A stretch of 64,000 nucleotides of DNA from Tenacibaculum sp. M341 (GCF_004337695.1 NZ_SJXJ01000015.1:51216-115215), one strand, 5' to 3'. Positions 45,004 through 57,000 are shown, numbered from the stretch's first letter. Translations and numbers: made by a program. The notes: generated by a model not told the origin, from the letters alone.

Positions 45004-45033
45004 ATACCAGTAATTTCAATTAGTAAATGGTAT
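45004..45033. repeat. Inverted repeat ATACCA ... TGGTAT before the A-T-C NRPS
   Basis: Exact 6-bp arms (45004-45009, 45028-45033). The right arm is part of an AAATGGTAT copy shared with the sbnA-sbnB gap, and ends 27 bp before the ATG at 45061. Confidence 0.35.
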
Positions 45034-45060
45034 TAAACCGATAATATAACTATATTCTTT

Positions 45061-48000
45061 ATGATTATTCAAAAAGCATTATATAATAGCTTGTTAACCC
45101 ACGGCGATAAAGTAGCTATTGAAGAAAACGAGATAACAATAAGCTATACTGAGTTATTGGATAAGGCTAACAAAGTAACAGGATATTTACAAGAAAAAAA
45201 GGTACTAGAAGGATCCTATATTGGAATTCAAACCCAATCGATTACGGATATGGTAAGTGCAATGTTGGGAATAATGAATGCGCGCTGTGTATTTGTCCCA
45301 ATGAATGAAGAATTACCAGAAAAACGTCTGGCTTCTATGGTTGCAAAATTAGACCTTTCATATGTATTAACAGATATTGACGCAAGGATATCAGAAGTAT
45401 ATGAAAATATTCCAAAGATAAATTTCAACTCCATATATAGTGGAAGCTATAATATACTATTACCTGAATATGATGCTGAAGATGCTTTGTATGTATATTT
45501 CACATCTGGTTCTACAGGTGAACCAAAAGGAATTATAGGAAAAAATAAAAGTTTATTACAGTTTCTACAATGGGAGTCAAAGAAATTCAATATCACAGAA
45601 TCAGACCGTTTTAGTCAATTAATAAGCCCATATTTTGATGCTTTTTTAAGAGATGTATTTACTCCTTTATATTGTGGAGCTACCATTTGTGTTCCGCCAA
45701 AAGAAGAAGATTTTTTTACAACAGAAAAAATGGTAACATGGATTAATGCCGAGGAAATAACCATTATACATTGTGTACCAAGTGTATTTAGAATTTTTAA
45801 TGCAGATAATCTTACCAGTGAAGATTATTCGAGTTTGAGATATGTACTGCTGTCAGGGGAGAAAATCGCTCCTGTTGAGTTAAAAAAATGGTATGGAATA
45901 TTTGAAGATATCATTAAACTAGTGAACCTTTATGGAACAACAGAAACTACCATGATTCGCTGTTGTTATATTATAAAACCATCTGATGTATCAAAATCTA
46001 AAATTCCAATCGGTAACCCAATAGATGATACTGAACTATTAATTCTTGACAAAAACCACAAACCATGTAAATCTCTTATGTCTGGAGATGTCTATATAAG
46101 CTCACCTTATTTAACAAAAGGGTACTTAAAAGACGAGAGACTTACAAAAGAAAAATTTATTGTATTGAATGAAGGTACTTCGGAAGAAAGAATAGCTTTT
46201 AAAACTGGGGATATAGCAAGAAGGCTGATTAATAATACGGTAGAATTATTAGGAAGAAATGACAGGCAGGTTAAAATAAACGGAATTAGAATAGAGATTG
46301 ATGAAATAGAGAATCTTTTGTTAGAAGCACCACAGATAGAAAATGCAGTTGTTATTAAAGATACAGTGAGTGAAGAACAATTGACAGTGTATTATCATGT
46401 AAAAGAAATCTTTAAAAATAAGAGTATCAGGGATAAAATTCTTCAATATTTGGAAGAGAATTTACCGAAATATATGGTGCCCTCTTCATTGATTGAAGTA
46501 GATGAGTTTCCATTATTACCCAACGGAAAAATAGATTTTAAAACCTTGGCCTTAGAAGGAGAAAAGAAAGTTATTAAAGCTCCAGAAGGTGAATATGAAA
46601 CGAGAGTATTAGAAGTTTGGAAATCTATTTTAGGTGATAAGGCTATTTCTGTAGATGAGAGCTTTCAAATGGCAGGGGGAAGATCATTAGCATTAATGCG
46701 ATTAATAGGGAAATTGTATTCTGAGTTTGGTGTACGTATTACATTAAAAGATTTGTTTAAAAACTTAACAATTCAAAAGCAAGCACAACTAATTTCCAGT
46801 TTGACGAAAAATAATAATGAAGATGTATATGCAATAAGAAAAGTTGCTGACAAAGAATATTATAATGTATCCTCTTCTCAAAAAGCTATCTATTACAATT
46901 ATGAACTTAACAAAGAAGGGATAGCATATAATATGCCAATGGTTTGGGAAATATTATGGGATATTAATGCTGATAAAATAACTGAGGTTATCGAGAAAGT
47001 AGTTCAGCGACATGAAAGTTTGCGGACATCATTTTTTATACAAGATAATAATTTTGTGCAAAAAGTTCAGGACGTTGTAACGGTTAAGCTAGAACAAAAA
47101 GAAATTAAAAAAGACGTTTTAGATCAGGAAATAGAAACGTTTATTCGTCCTTTTAACCTGAATAACCCACCTTTAATAAGAGTAGGATTGTTCAAAACTG
47201 AAGATTCTCATTATTTGATTGTTGATTTACATCATATTGCCGCCGATGGAGTTTCTCAGCAGTTACTTTACAAGGAGTTTATGACGCTGTACACTAACAG
47301 AGAATTACCACCATTAACATATACTTATAAAGATTATGCCGAGTGGGAGTATGAATTTAGAAAACAGGAAGATTTTGCTAAATTAAAAGATTTTTGGCTA
47401 CATAAATTTGAAGATGGAGTACCTAAATTAAATCTATTTTCATCTGGAAAAAAAGAAAACGAAACCGGAAAAGAAGGAGAACAAATAGAATTCAATATTG
47501 ATAAAAAAGCTATTCTTCAATTTACAGAGACCTTAAGTAAAAAGGGTATTACAACCTTCACGGGATTCTTTGGAGTACTGCAGTTGTTACTATTTAAAAT
47601 TACGGGGCAAAATGATATGGTTATTGGAATAACATCTTCAGGAAGAGTACAGGAAGAAATTAATGATTTAGTGGGAACTTTTGTAAATATGTTACCAATT
47701 CGTCAAGCTATTGATAAGGAAATGAGTTTTGTTTCTCATGTTTCAAAATTAAAAGAGCATTTAATTGAAGCGATGAGCAAACAATTATATAGTTTAATTG
47801 ATATTAAAGCAGCACTAAATAAACGTAATAGTGAACAAAATAATAACATGTTTGATGTATTATTTAATTATCAGGACATGACGAAAACGGATACGTTTTC
47901 AGACGAATTCCCTATAAACTATTATGAAATGAACACCAAAAGTTTCAACTACCCCTTAGAGTTGAAAGTATTTGAAATGCTAGAGGTTGTAAGTTTTAAA

Positions 48001-48171
48001 TTAAAATATATAACCAGCTATTTCAATAAAAAGGATGCTCAAGCATTTGCAGATGAATTCCGGCAAATAGTATTGCAATTGGTTAAAAATCCAGATGTAG
48101 CGATGCATTTACATGTAGAAAAGAAGCTACAGGAAAGTCAGATGATAGACGAAATTTCATTCAATTTTTAG
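45061..48171 (+). CDS. NRPS subunit A-T-C
   Basis: A 1,036-residue protein that starts directly with an adenylation domain (about 1-500; YFTSGSTGEPKG from 146). It continues with a carrier (Ser542 in AGGRSLALM, an unusual GGRS in place of GGHS or GGDS) and a full L-acceptor-type condensation domain (HHIAADG at 724-730). Its A domain has no C domain in front; the partner is the orphan C7 at the end of the giant NRPS, so the module is split across two proteins. The hand-read code is D-A-R-H-L-S-L-M-I-K, unassigned, with rare Arg at the third position, shared with A6 of the giant NRPS (DVRHLAILAK). The A-T-C block looks like a tandem copy of A6-T6-C7. The C domain ends the protein and should act with the A-T on the next subunit. 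Confidence 0.92.
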   Translation: MIIQKALYNSLLTHGDKVAIEENEITISYTELLDKANKVTGYLQEKKVLEGSYIGIQTQSITDMVSAMLGIMNARCVFVPMNEELPEKRLASMVAKLDLSYVLTDIDARISEVYENIPKINFNSIYSGSYNILLPEYDAEDALYVYFTSGSTGEPKGIIGKNKSLLQFLQWESKKFNITESDRFSQLISPYFDAFLRDVFTPLYCGATICVPPKEEDFFTTEKMVTWINAEEITIIHCVPSVFRIFNADNLTSEDYSSLRYVLLSGEKIAPVELKKWYGIFEDIIKLVNLYGTTETTMIRCCYIIKPSDVSKSKIPIGNPIDDTELLILDKNHKPCKSLMSGDVYISSPYLTKGYLKDERLTKEKFIVLNEGTSEERIAFKTGDIARRLINNTVELLGRNDRQVKINGIRIEIDEIENLLLEAPQIENAVVIKDTVSEEQLTVYYHVKEIFKNKSIRDKILQYLEENLPKYMVPSSLIEVDEFPLLPNGKIDFKTLALEGEKKVIKAPEGEYETRVLEVWKSILGDKAISVDESFQMAGGRSLALMRLIGKLYSEFGVRITLKDLFKNLTIQKQAQLISSLTKNNNEDVYAIRKVADKEYYNVSSSQKAIYYNYELNKEGIAYNMPMVWEILWDINADKITEVIEKVVQRHESLRTSFFIQDNNFVQKVQDVVTVKLEQKEIKKDVLDQEIETFIRPFNLNNPPLIRVGLFKTEDSHYLIVDLHHIAADGVSQQLLYKEFMTLYTNRELPPLTYTYKDYAEWEYEFRKQEDFAKLKDFWLHKFEDGVPKLNLFSSGKKENETGKEGEQIEFNIDKKAILQFTETLSKKGITTFTGFFGVLQLLLFKITGQNDMVIGITSSGRVQEEINDLVGTFVNMLPIRQAIDKEMSFVSHVSKLKEHLIEAMSKQLYSLIDIKAALNKRNSEQNNNMFDVLFNYQDMTKTDTFSDEFPINYYEMNTKSFNYPLELKVFEMLEVVSFKLKYITSYFNKKDAQAFADEFRQIVLQLVKNPDVAMHLHVEKKLQESQMIDEISFNF

Positions 48172-48297
48172 ATATAAAATCATTGTCGATTTTGATAAAC
48201 CTTATGGGACTTTTAACCTAGGAGGTATAAAAGAATGATTTAAAACATTCATAAATATATCATTACGCGAAAAAATAAAAATCAAATTATACTAGGT

Positions 48298-48329
48298 ATT
48301 ACTTCAGGGGTAAACATTTCTGAAGTAAT
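48298..48329. repeat. Hairpin ATTACTTCAG ... CTGAAGTAAT in the leader of the next NRPS
   Basis: Perfect 10-bp arms (48298-48307 and 48320-48329) around a 12-nt loop, 41 bp before the ATG at 48370. No T-tract follows. It overlaps a 37-codon frame that ends at 48354 and reads IILGITSG...PLPLSF, weakly like a condensation-domain fragment. It could be a control hairpin or a chance fold in decayed coding DNA. Confidence 0.6.
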
Positions 48330-48369
48330 TAAGCCTTTACCTCTAAGTTTTTAAAGAGATAAAACCAAT

Positions 48370-50907
48370 ATGAATACAACAAATTACTGGGAAAAACGAC
48401 TAGAACATTTTGAATTAGAAACCTATTTTGAAGAAGTACCTATTGAAGAGTTTTCTGAAAAGGCAGTGCACAAAAGTGATAAGATGTATGCAAGTGATGA
48501 ACTACTAAATCAGCTTCACACAATTGCTCCTTCCAATCAGGCAAAATATATGGTTTTATTAGCTGTTTTAGGAACACTTATCCAAAAAACAACAGATAAA
48601 AAAGAAGCTCTTATTTGTACTCCGTTGTTTTCACTTAAAGAAGAAAGTTTAGTTTTTAAGAAAACGATTCCGGTCAGAATTTTAAATACAAATGATTTGA
48701 CTTTTAAGGAATTGTTGATGCAATTAACAAATAGTTTAAAAGGAGATTTTAAACAAGGTGATTCTTTAACAGATACTATTTGGAAAACCCGCTTAAATAC
48801 CTCAAAAGTGGGAATGTATATGAAGCAAATACAAGTTGATAATTTTAATCAGTTAAATTATCCTGACTTACAATTTATTTTTAGTGCTGACGACAGACTC
48901 TCTTTAGACATTAAGTGTAACACTAATTACTATAATTTCGATTATATAAAAACAATAGGGCAACGCTATTTTATACTGTTAAAAACTATATTAACAGAGA
49001 AAGATAAACAATTAAAAGATTGTTTGTTGATTACTGAAGATGAAGAAAAAGATTTGAAGTCATTTAACAGGGAACAAAAAGAAAAAGTGTATTCAAAAAA
49101 TCTTTGTGAGTTATTTGAAAAGCAAGTGCTTAAATCGCCAAAAAACCTGGCAGTTGCTTATAAACAGAACCAACTAAGTTATGAAGAGTTAAATGCAAGA
49201 GCAAATCAGCTGGCAAACTACTTGATTAAAAAAGGACTGAAAAAAGGAGAAATGGTTGGGCTGTATCTCGATCGATCTGTAGAAACTATAATAGGGCTTT
49301 TAGGGGTGTTAAAGGCAGGAGGCGTTTACCTTCCTATGTCGTCAAAATTTCCTGATGAAAGAGTTTCTTACATGCTTGAAAAGGGAGAAGTTGCCATTTT
49401 ATTGACACAGGAAGACTTGATAGTTTCGTTTGATTTTAAAGGAATACAAGTAAGTATAAATTCGATAAAAGTTTTAGAAGAATCATCTGAAAATATAGCT
49501 GTAAAAAAATCAGCAGAAGAAAGTGCTTATTGTATTTTTACTTCTGGTTCTACAGGCACTCCAAAAGGAGTACTTGTGTCTGACAAAAGTGTCATTAATT
49601 TAGTTGACGGATTAAAAGAAACCATCTATGATAGCTTACCAAACCCTTTAAGAGTAGCGTTATTGGCATCGCATGTTTTTGATGCCTCTGTTCAACAAAT
49701 ATTCGGTGGCTTATTGCAAGGGCATAGTATTTATATAGCTAGTCAGGAAGAATGTTCAGATGGTAATAATTTATTACGTTTTTATCAGGAAAACAAGATT
49801 CAGGTTTCAGATGGAACTCCAACACATTTTAGATTAGTGGTTAGAGAATTGAATGCCGATCATAAACTGGATCATTTTAAAGTTTGGATATTGGCAGGTG
49901 AAGAGCTTCCTAAAAAAATAACAGCTCGTTTTTTCGAAATAGTACAAGACAACGTAAAAATTTATAATATGTATGGACCTACAGAAACTTGTGTAGATTC
50001 TACCTATTACCCGTTGACTAATACTACTATAAATGCCTATTCATTTATTCCAATTGGAAAACCACTTCCCAACGAACAAATTTATATTACAGACGGGTAC
50101 GGAAACCAAATGCCAGTTGGAATTGTAGGAGAAATTGTTATTGCAGGAGATGGATTAGCCAAGGGATATCTTAAAGATGAGGTGCTTACAGAAGAAAAGT
50201 TTAAACAACATTGGTTGAAAAACGAAGTTAGAGTTTACAAAACTGGAGATCTTGGTGCTTGGATGCCCGATGGGAAACTAAAATTTATTGGAAGAAAAGA
50301 TAGTCAGATAAAATTAAGAGGTTATCGAATAGAATTTGGAGATATTGAGAATACTATTATGAGTTTTGATGCTGTCAAAGAAGTGGTTGTTGATCTTAGA
50401 GAATATAAAAACGAACCATGTTTAGTTGCTTATTATGTTCCAAAAGAGAAAAATATCATCACAAATCCAAGAGATTTTCTGATAAACAAATTACCAGAGT
50501 ATATGATTCCATCCTATTTTTTGGAGTTAGATGAACTACCGTTAACCACCAGTGGTAAACTCAACAAAAAGTTACTTCCTGATCCGGAGATCAATATAAC
50601 GGGAGAACATAAATTACCTGAAAATGATACAGAAGAAAAATTGCTAAGTATTTGGTCAGATGTTTTGAACCTTGAAAAAGAAAAGATTAGCACTAATGCT
50701 TCTTTTATGGCATTAGGAGGACACTCATTAATGGCAATACAAATTGCGAATCAGATTAAAAAAAGTTTCGAAATACAGATAACTTTAGTTGAATTATTTC
50801 AGCAGGCAACAATACAACAACAAGCTAGGTTTATTGAGGCAAACAGTTGGCTTAAAGAAAGCTCATCAACTATGGAAGAAACTTCAAAACTTGATATAGA
50901 AATATAA
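48370..50907 (+). CDS. NRPS subunit with N-terminally truncated C domain, A (Gln-like), T
   Basis: An 845-residue protein. Residues 1 to about 230 match only the C-terminal lobe of a condensation domain (NYWEKRL at the start; KYMVLLAVLGTLIQKTTDKK; KTIPVRIL; QFIFSADD). The lobe with HHxxxDG is missing, so this part cannot catalyse condensation. A full A domain follows (about 240-730; FTSGSTGTPKG at 390), then a carrier with Ser786 (LGGHSLMAI). The hand-read code D-A-Q-D-I-A-M-V-D-K is close to Gln (DAQDLGVVDK). The working C domain is presumably the one ending the previous subunit; the half-C may be a vestige or a docking surface for it. The acidic C-terminal tail (STMEETSKLDIEI) faces a TubC-type docking domain at the start of the next subunit. 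It begins 198 bp after the previous gene, behind a hairpin. Confidence 0.9.
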   Translation: MNTTNYWEKRLEHFELETYFEEVPIEEFSEKAVHKSDKMYASDELLNQLHTIAPSNQAKYMVLLAVLGTLIQKTTDKKEALICTPLFSLKEESLVFKKTIPVRILNTNDLTFKELLMQLTNSLKGDFKQGDSLTDTIWKTRLNTSKVGMYMKQIQVDNFNQLNYPDLQFIFSADDRLSLDIKCNTNYYNFDYIKTIGQRYFILLKTILTEKDKQLKDCLLITEDEEKDLKSFNREQKEKVYSKNLCELFEKQVLKSPKNLAVAYKQNQLSYEELNARANQLANYLIKKGLKKGEMVGLYLDRSVETIIGLLGVLKAGGVYLPMSSKFPDERVSYMLEKGEVAILLTQEDLIVSFDFKGIQVSINSIKVLEESSENIAVKKSAEESAYCIFTSGSTGTPKGVLVSDKSVINLVDGLKETIYDSLPNPLRVALLASHVFDASVQQIFGGLLQGHSIYIASQEECSDGNNLLRFYQENKIQVSDGTPTHFRLVVRELNADHKLDHFKVWILAGEELPKKITARFFEIVQDNVKIYNMYGPTETCVDSTYYPLTNTTINAYSFIPIGKPLPNEQIYITDGYGNQMPVGIVGEIVIAGDGLAKGYLKDEVLTEEKFKQHWLKNEVRVYKTGDLGAWMPDGKLKFIGRKDSQIKLRGYRIEFGDIENTIMSFDAVKEVVVDLREYKNEPCLVAYYVPKEKNIITNPRDFLINKLPEYMIPSYFLELDELPLTTSGKLNKKLLPDPEINITGEHKLPENDTEEKLLSIWSDVLNLEKEKISTNASFMALGGHSLMAIQIANQIKKSFEIQITLVELFQQATIQQQARFIEANSWLKESSSTMEETSKLDIEI

Positions 50908-51043
50908 TTAACACCATTTCAGGCATAAAAGCACTCGTTAAAAAATACAACTGTTTATCGGTGCAACTTTGCATCAGAACTGACTGGTACAACCTAACTG
51001 AATAAATTATTACAGTACCTAAAAAACACTTTACTGAATTATT

Positions 51044-54000
51044 ATGGAAGAACTAATTTTAAAATTAAAGCAAGAAAACATTGATATACGTGTGATCGAT
51101 GATAAATTAAAAATAAGTGTGCCAAAAACATTTACTGACAGTCTTCTTGTAGAAGAAATTAGAGCTAATAAAGCAGCGTTGATAGCCTATGTGAACAAAA
51201 CTCAAAGTAAAGATTCAGTAATATCAAGTATCCCTACAACTACAAAAGATCATATTTTTAAACTTACTTCTGCTCAAATGCGTATGTTTATTTCTGATGA
51301 TCTAACAGGAGATTCATTGGTTTATAATTTACCACAAGCTTATGAAATTCAAGGGGTTTTAGACAAAACCAAATTGTCAGAAGCTTTTAATAGTTTGATT
51401 AATCTTCATGAAAGTTTACGTACTGTTTTTCAGTTAGATTCTGAACATAATCCTCAACAGGAAATTTTAGATAGTGTTAATTTTGAAGTAGAGCATTATG
51501 AAGCATCTAAATCTGAGGTGGGGTCGATTATTAAAAAATTTGTCAGACCTTTTGATCTTTCAAAAGGGCCTTTAATAAGAGCTGCGTTGGTTAACGTTAA
51601 TTCGGAATTACACATCTTGTTGGTTGATTTACATCATATTATTTCAGATGGTACTTCCCAAGAAGTTTTAATTCATGATTTTATGCAGCTGTATAAAGGA
51701 ATAGAACTTTCAAAAGTAAATGTAAGGTATCGTGATTATCTTAATTGGTATTTAAGTGAAGAAAATCAGTCTTCAATAGCTACTCAGGGAGCGTTCTGGA
51801 AAAATGAATTTTCTGGAACCTTACCTCTATTAAACCTTCCAACAGATTATGTACGTCCAGTAGAGAAATCTTATAAGGGAGCTACTCATCAATTCCAAAT
51901 TTCAAAAGAAACCGCTTCGGCGTTAAAAGAGATTGCACAACAAAACAATTCCTCACTATTTTCTGTACTATTGTCTGTATATAGTGTACTACTGTCAAAA
52001 TTAAGTAGTCAGGAAGATATTATTATTGGAACTCCTGTGGCGGGACGTGTACATGCAGATTTACAAAGAATGATCGGAGTCTTCGTTAATACTTTAGCTC
52101 TTCGTGTATTTCCTCAACAGGAAAAAAGCTTTCTGGGGTTTCTTAATGAAGTATCTAAAAAAACGATTCAATGTTTTGATCATCAATCATATCCTTATGA
52201 GCGTCTGGTTGATGATTTAGGAGTTGAACGTAACCCAGCTCATAATCCTTTATTTGATACGTTGTTTATTCTTCAAAATATAGAAAAGGATACTTCGGCA
52301 ATTGATTCTTTAGAGATACAGTCTTATGAACATGAACAACACAGTACATCAAAAGTTGATCTTAGTTTATTTGCATTTGAAGGAGAAGAAGGGGTGTTGT
52401 TTAAGTTTGAATATGCTTTGGATCTGTTTACAGAGACTACCATACAAGAGTTCTCTGCTTACTTTACCAGAATTATTGATCAAATAGTTTCGAAGAATGA
52501 ACTGAAAATATCAGAAATCACTTTACTTTCAGAATCAGATCGTTCAGAACTAATGAATGCAAGTATTGGAAAATCTCAGCAATTTTTTAACGAAACAACG
52601 ATTATCTCTTTATTTGAAAAGCAAGCTCTTAAATTTTCAAATGAGGTGGCTTTAGTTTTGGGCAATCAAACACTAACCTATAAAGAACTCAATGAACGTT
52701 CTAATCAACTGGCTCATAAACTTCAGGCATTAGGAGTAAGTACAGATGTTCTGGTTGGCTTATTACTAGATAAAAGTATTGAAGCGGTTATTAGTTTACT
52801 AGCAGTATTAAAGGCCGGAGGAGCCTATCTTCCTATTGATGTAAATTATCCCGAAGATAGAATCCAATATATTCTTGAGAACAGTGGGGTAAAGGTTTTA
52901 ATAACAACAAACAACTATAACACTTTTAATAATGAATCAGAGATAACGTTACTTATTGATGATTTTAACGAGGAAGAATGGTCTAAAGAAGCCCCTGAAC
53001 GTAAAGAGTCTTTATCAAATCTTTGTTATGTAATTTACACTTCTGGATCTACCGGAAATCCTAAAGGAGTAATGATTACCCATGGAGCATTAGTAAACTA
53101 TATTGGTTGGGCATCTGATTATTATCTTGAAGGAATACCAGCAACATTCCCGTTGTACACTTCTTTTTCGTTTGATCTTACAGTTACCTCAATTTTTATT
53201 CCGTTAGTTACAGGAGGTAAGGTTTTAATTTATAAGGACGTTGAAGAAGCAACATCTATTGAATCTATAATATTAGATAATAAAGTAGACACGATTAAAC
53301 TAACGCCTTCACATTTAAAAATTATAAGTATAAGTGAGAAGTTATCTGAAAGCTTTGCAAAAAGTACTATTAAACGTCTTATTATTGGAGGAGAAGAACT
53401 TACTCATCAGCTAGCAAAGGAAATACATTCAAAGTTTAACGGTAGAATAAAGATTTATAATGAATACGGTCCTACGGAAACTACCGTAGGGTGTATGGTA
53501 TATGAATTTGATATAGAGAAAACTACTGTTTCGGTTCCAATTGGAAACCCTATATCAAACATGAATACTTATGTTCTAGATGCCAATCTGAATCCTGTAC
53601 CTAAAGGAGTAGTAGGAGAGCTATACATAGCAGGAACAGGTGTGGGGCGTGGTTATTTAAATAATGAAACTCTTACCAAACAACGATTCGTTTCCAATAT
53701 TGTTACTCCTGAAACGTTAATGTATAAGTCGGGAGATTTAGCTATGTGGTCTAAAGAAGGAGAGATGATTTTTAAAGGTCGTATTGATGATCAGGTAAAG
53801 ATTCGTGGATATAGAATAGAATTAGGTGAAATAGAACATCATTTAATGCGTCATGATTTTATAGATCAGGTGGCATTGATATTAAGGAGAAATGCTAATG
53901 AATCTGATCAATATTTGTGTGCATATTATGTAGCTAAAACAGAGGTTTTTGCAGAGAATTTAGTAGAATATTTAAAAGAGAGAATCCCTGAATATATGGT

Positions 54001-57000
54001 TCCAGCTCATTTGATTCAGGTAGATACGATTCCGCTTACTTCAAACGATAAAGTAGACTTTAGCCAGTTACCCGATCCAAAGGAAACTAATAAAGAGCTT
54101 TATGTAGCTCCAGTGAATTATCAGGAGGAAGTAATGACTAATATTTGGGCAGAGGTATTGGTTCTTCCAAGAGTTGGAACTAATGATAACTTTTTCGGTT
54201 TGGGAGGAGATTCTATACGTGCTATTGGAATCATCTCAAAAATTAATAAAAAATTCAAATGTTCATTAACTGTAGCAGATTTACATTCTAATCAAACCAT
54301 AAAGGAATTAAGCGAGCTTTTAGATAAGAAAGAAGATGAGAAGAACAAAAAACTTCTGGAACAAACAGAAGTAGATTTACAGACTTTTCAACAAGAATAT
54401 AAGCAAAAAAACAATTTCCTAGCAAACTATGAGGAAGTGTATCCAATGAATGGAGTTGAAAAAGGAATGGTTTTTTATTCTATGAAAGATGCAGACAGAC
54501 ATGTCTATCACATACAGAAAATATATCCGATTCCTTATAGAAATTTTGATCTAGATATTTTCAAAAAAACAGTAAGTTTGGTTTCAGAAAAGCACGATGC
54601 CTTACGAAAAATATACGATCTGAAAAATTTTGCTCATATAGTTTTAAAAGAAGGAACTCCAGAGATAAACTATATGGATATTTCTGATGATAGTTTAACT
54701 TATCAAGAGAAATATAAAATTGTTGAAGAAAAAATGTATGAAGAACGTTATAAGGAAATTGTTCTTTCAATGTCATTACTATGGAGAATAAACATTATAA
54801 AAATAAAAGATGATTTTCATTTGCTGATGTTTAATTCACATCACTCTTTATTTGACGGATGGAGTTTGTCATCATTTATTTCAGAATTATATAATGTATA
54901 CTTCGGTTTAGTTGAAAACAAAAACTTCATTCCAACGAAGTTACAAAGTAGCTATAAAGATCATATTATAGAAGAACTTTCGGCAACTAATAAAGCGGCT
55001 TCTGTAGCTTATTGGAAGAAAGAACTGGAAGGATATCAACGTCTGGAGTTTCCGACCACAGGGTTGCAACATGAATACAAAATGAATCGTTTTGACTTGG
55101 GAGCTGACATGAGGAAGTCGTTAGAAAAAATAGCAACTAACTACGGAACCAGCTTTAAGCATCTTACCTTTGCTGCTTATATCTATGCTATGCGTATGCT
55201 TACGTATGACAATGATATAACCGTAGGTGTTGTTACTAATAACCGTCCGTTAACTATTGATGGAGAGCAGTTGCTAGGATGTTTTGTAAATACTATCCCT
55301 TTCCGAACAATAGTTCCTTCTGATATTACTTGGGGAGATTATATTATGCTGGTTGAGAATAAACTCAGAGAGCAGAAATATCATGAAAGAATGCCTTTTT
55401 ACAAAGTTTTGGAAGCTATTGGAGAAGGAAGTCAGGAAACCAACCCTATTTTCGATACCTCATTTAATTATACTGATTTCAGAGTCTTAGAAGGATTAAT
55501 GAGTGAAGATGAAGTTGATTTTTCTGAACAACAAGGCTATGTTTTTGAAAGTTTTATGAATAACAATACGCTTTTTGATTTCAATATAAATGCAGAATCA
55601 AAAGGGTTTATATTAACTATCTGTTATTCTACAACAGTATTAAACGACTTACTTTCAGAACGTTTATTTTACTATTTTAAAAACATACTAAATAAATTCA
55701 TTAGTCACGCTAGAGAAAAGATAGATAAAAATTCAATTTTACCAGAAGAAGAAAGGAAATATCTGTTATCAGTAAATGATTATTTAGATAATACTATTAA
55801 CTACCCTACAGAGGAAACAATTGTATCAATTTTTGAAAAAAAGGCGCAAGAATATCCTGAAAAGACTGCAGTTGTTTTTGAAGATGAAACATTGTCTTAT
55901 AAAGAGGTAAACAACTTAGCGAATAAAATAGCACATACTTTATTAAATAAAGGAGTTGTACGAGGAGATAAAGTAGGTCTTCTTATAGAAAAAACACACC
56001 ATGTAATTCCAATAATGTTAGGAATATTAAAGGCAGGAGGGTGTTATATTCCAATAGATACAGAATATCCTTCTAATCGTATCAATTATATTATTGAAGA
56101 TAGTGGAGTTAATTTAGTAATCGCAAAATCTGAACACGCTTCAACGATTAACGATAAGTGTGATGTCGTTTTATGGGATACCATTATTAATGCAAATGAT
56201 TTAACGGATAATCCTGAGCAGGTAAATTCTCCTGAAGATCTTTGTTATGTATTATATACTTCAGGAACTACAGGAAAGCCTAAAGGAGTAATGTTAGAAC
56301 ACAAAAATGTGGTAAGGCTTTTAATTAACAGTGAATTACAGTTTGAATTTAGTGAAAACGATGTATGGGCTATGTTCCATAATCATTGTTTTGATTTTAG
56401 TGTATGGGAAATGTACGGAGCATTATTATATGGAGGGACATTAGTAGTACTTTCTTCGCAAGAAGCTAAAGATCCATCAATCTATTTAGAAAAAGTTCTA
56501 AGACATAAAGTTACTGTTTTAAGTCAGACACCAACTGCTTTTGATGGATTTATGAAAGCATGTGAATCTTCTCAATCAAGGACTCCAAATCTCCGTTATG
56601 TTATTTTTGGAGGAGAGGCATTGACCCCTTCAAAATTAAGTGTTTGGCATGAGTCAAATCCATCAGTGAAACTCATTAATATGTATGGTATAACTGAGGT
56701 TACTGTACATACTTCATTTAAAGAGATTACAAGTCAGGAAATGAATAAAAATGCGAGTAACATTGGGCAGTCAATACCTACCACATTAATGTATTTGTTT
56801 GATGGTGAGCAGAATTTAGTACCACAAGGAGTTACAGGAGAAATATACGTAGGAGGTCTAGGTGTGGCACGTGGTTATTTGAATAAGGAGGCATTAACTA
56901 ACGAACGTTTTATACAAAACCCTTTTAAAACTAATGATATTTTATATCGATCAGGAGATCTTGCACGACTTGAGGAAAATGGCGAGTTATCTTATGTTGG

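Larger units (their letters stand above)
44731..45060. other. 330-bp intergenic region at the split between C7 and A7
   Basis: This gap separates the asparagine synthetase from the NRPS that begins directly with an A domain. The first 120 bp are less AT-rich than other gaps and contain a 39-codon frame (44731-44850, basic and hydrophobic, no recognised homologue) that I do not accept as a gene. The rest holds three short inverted repeats (listed separately) and two copies of AAATGGTAT (44833-44841, 45025-45033). No transposase, tRNA or clear promoter was seen. The left part may be a relic of a repeated element. Confidence 0.55.
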
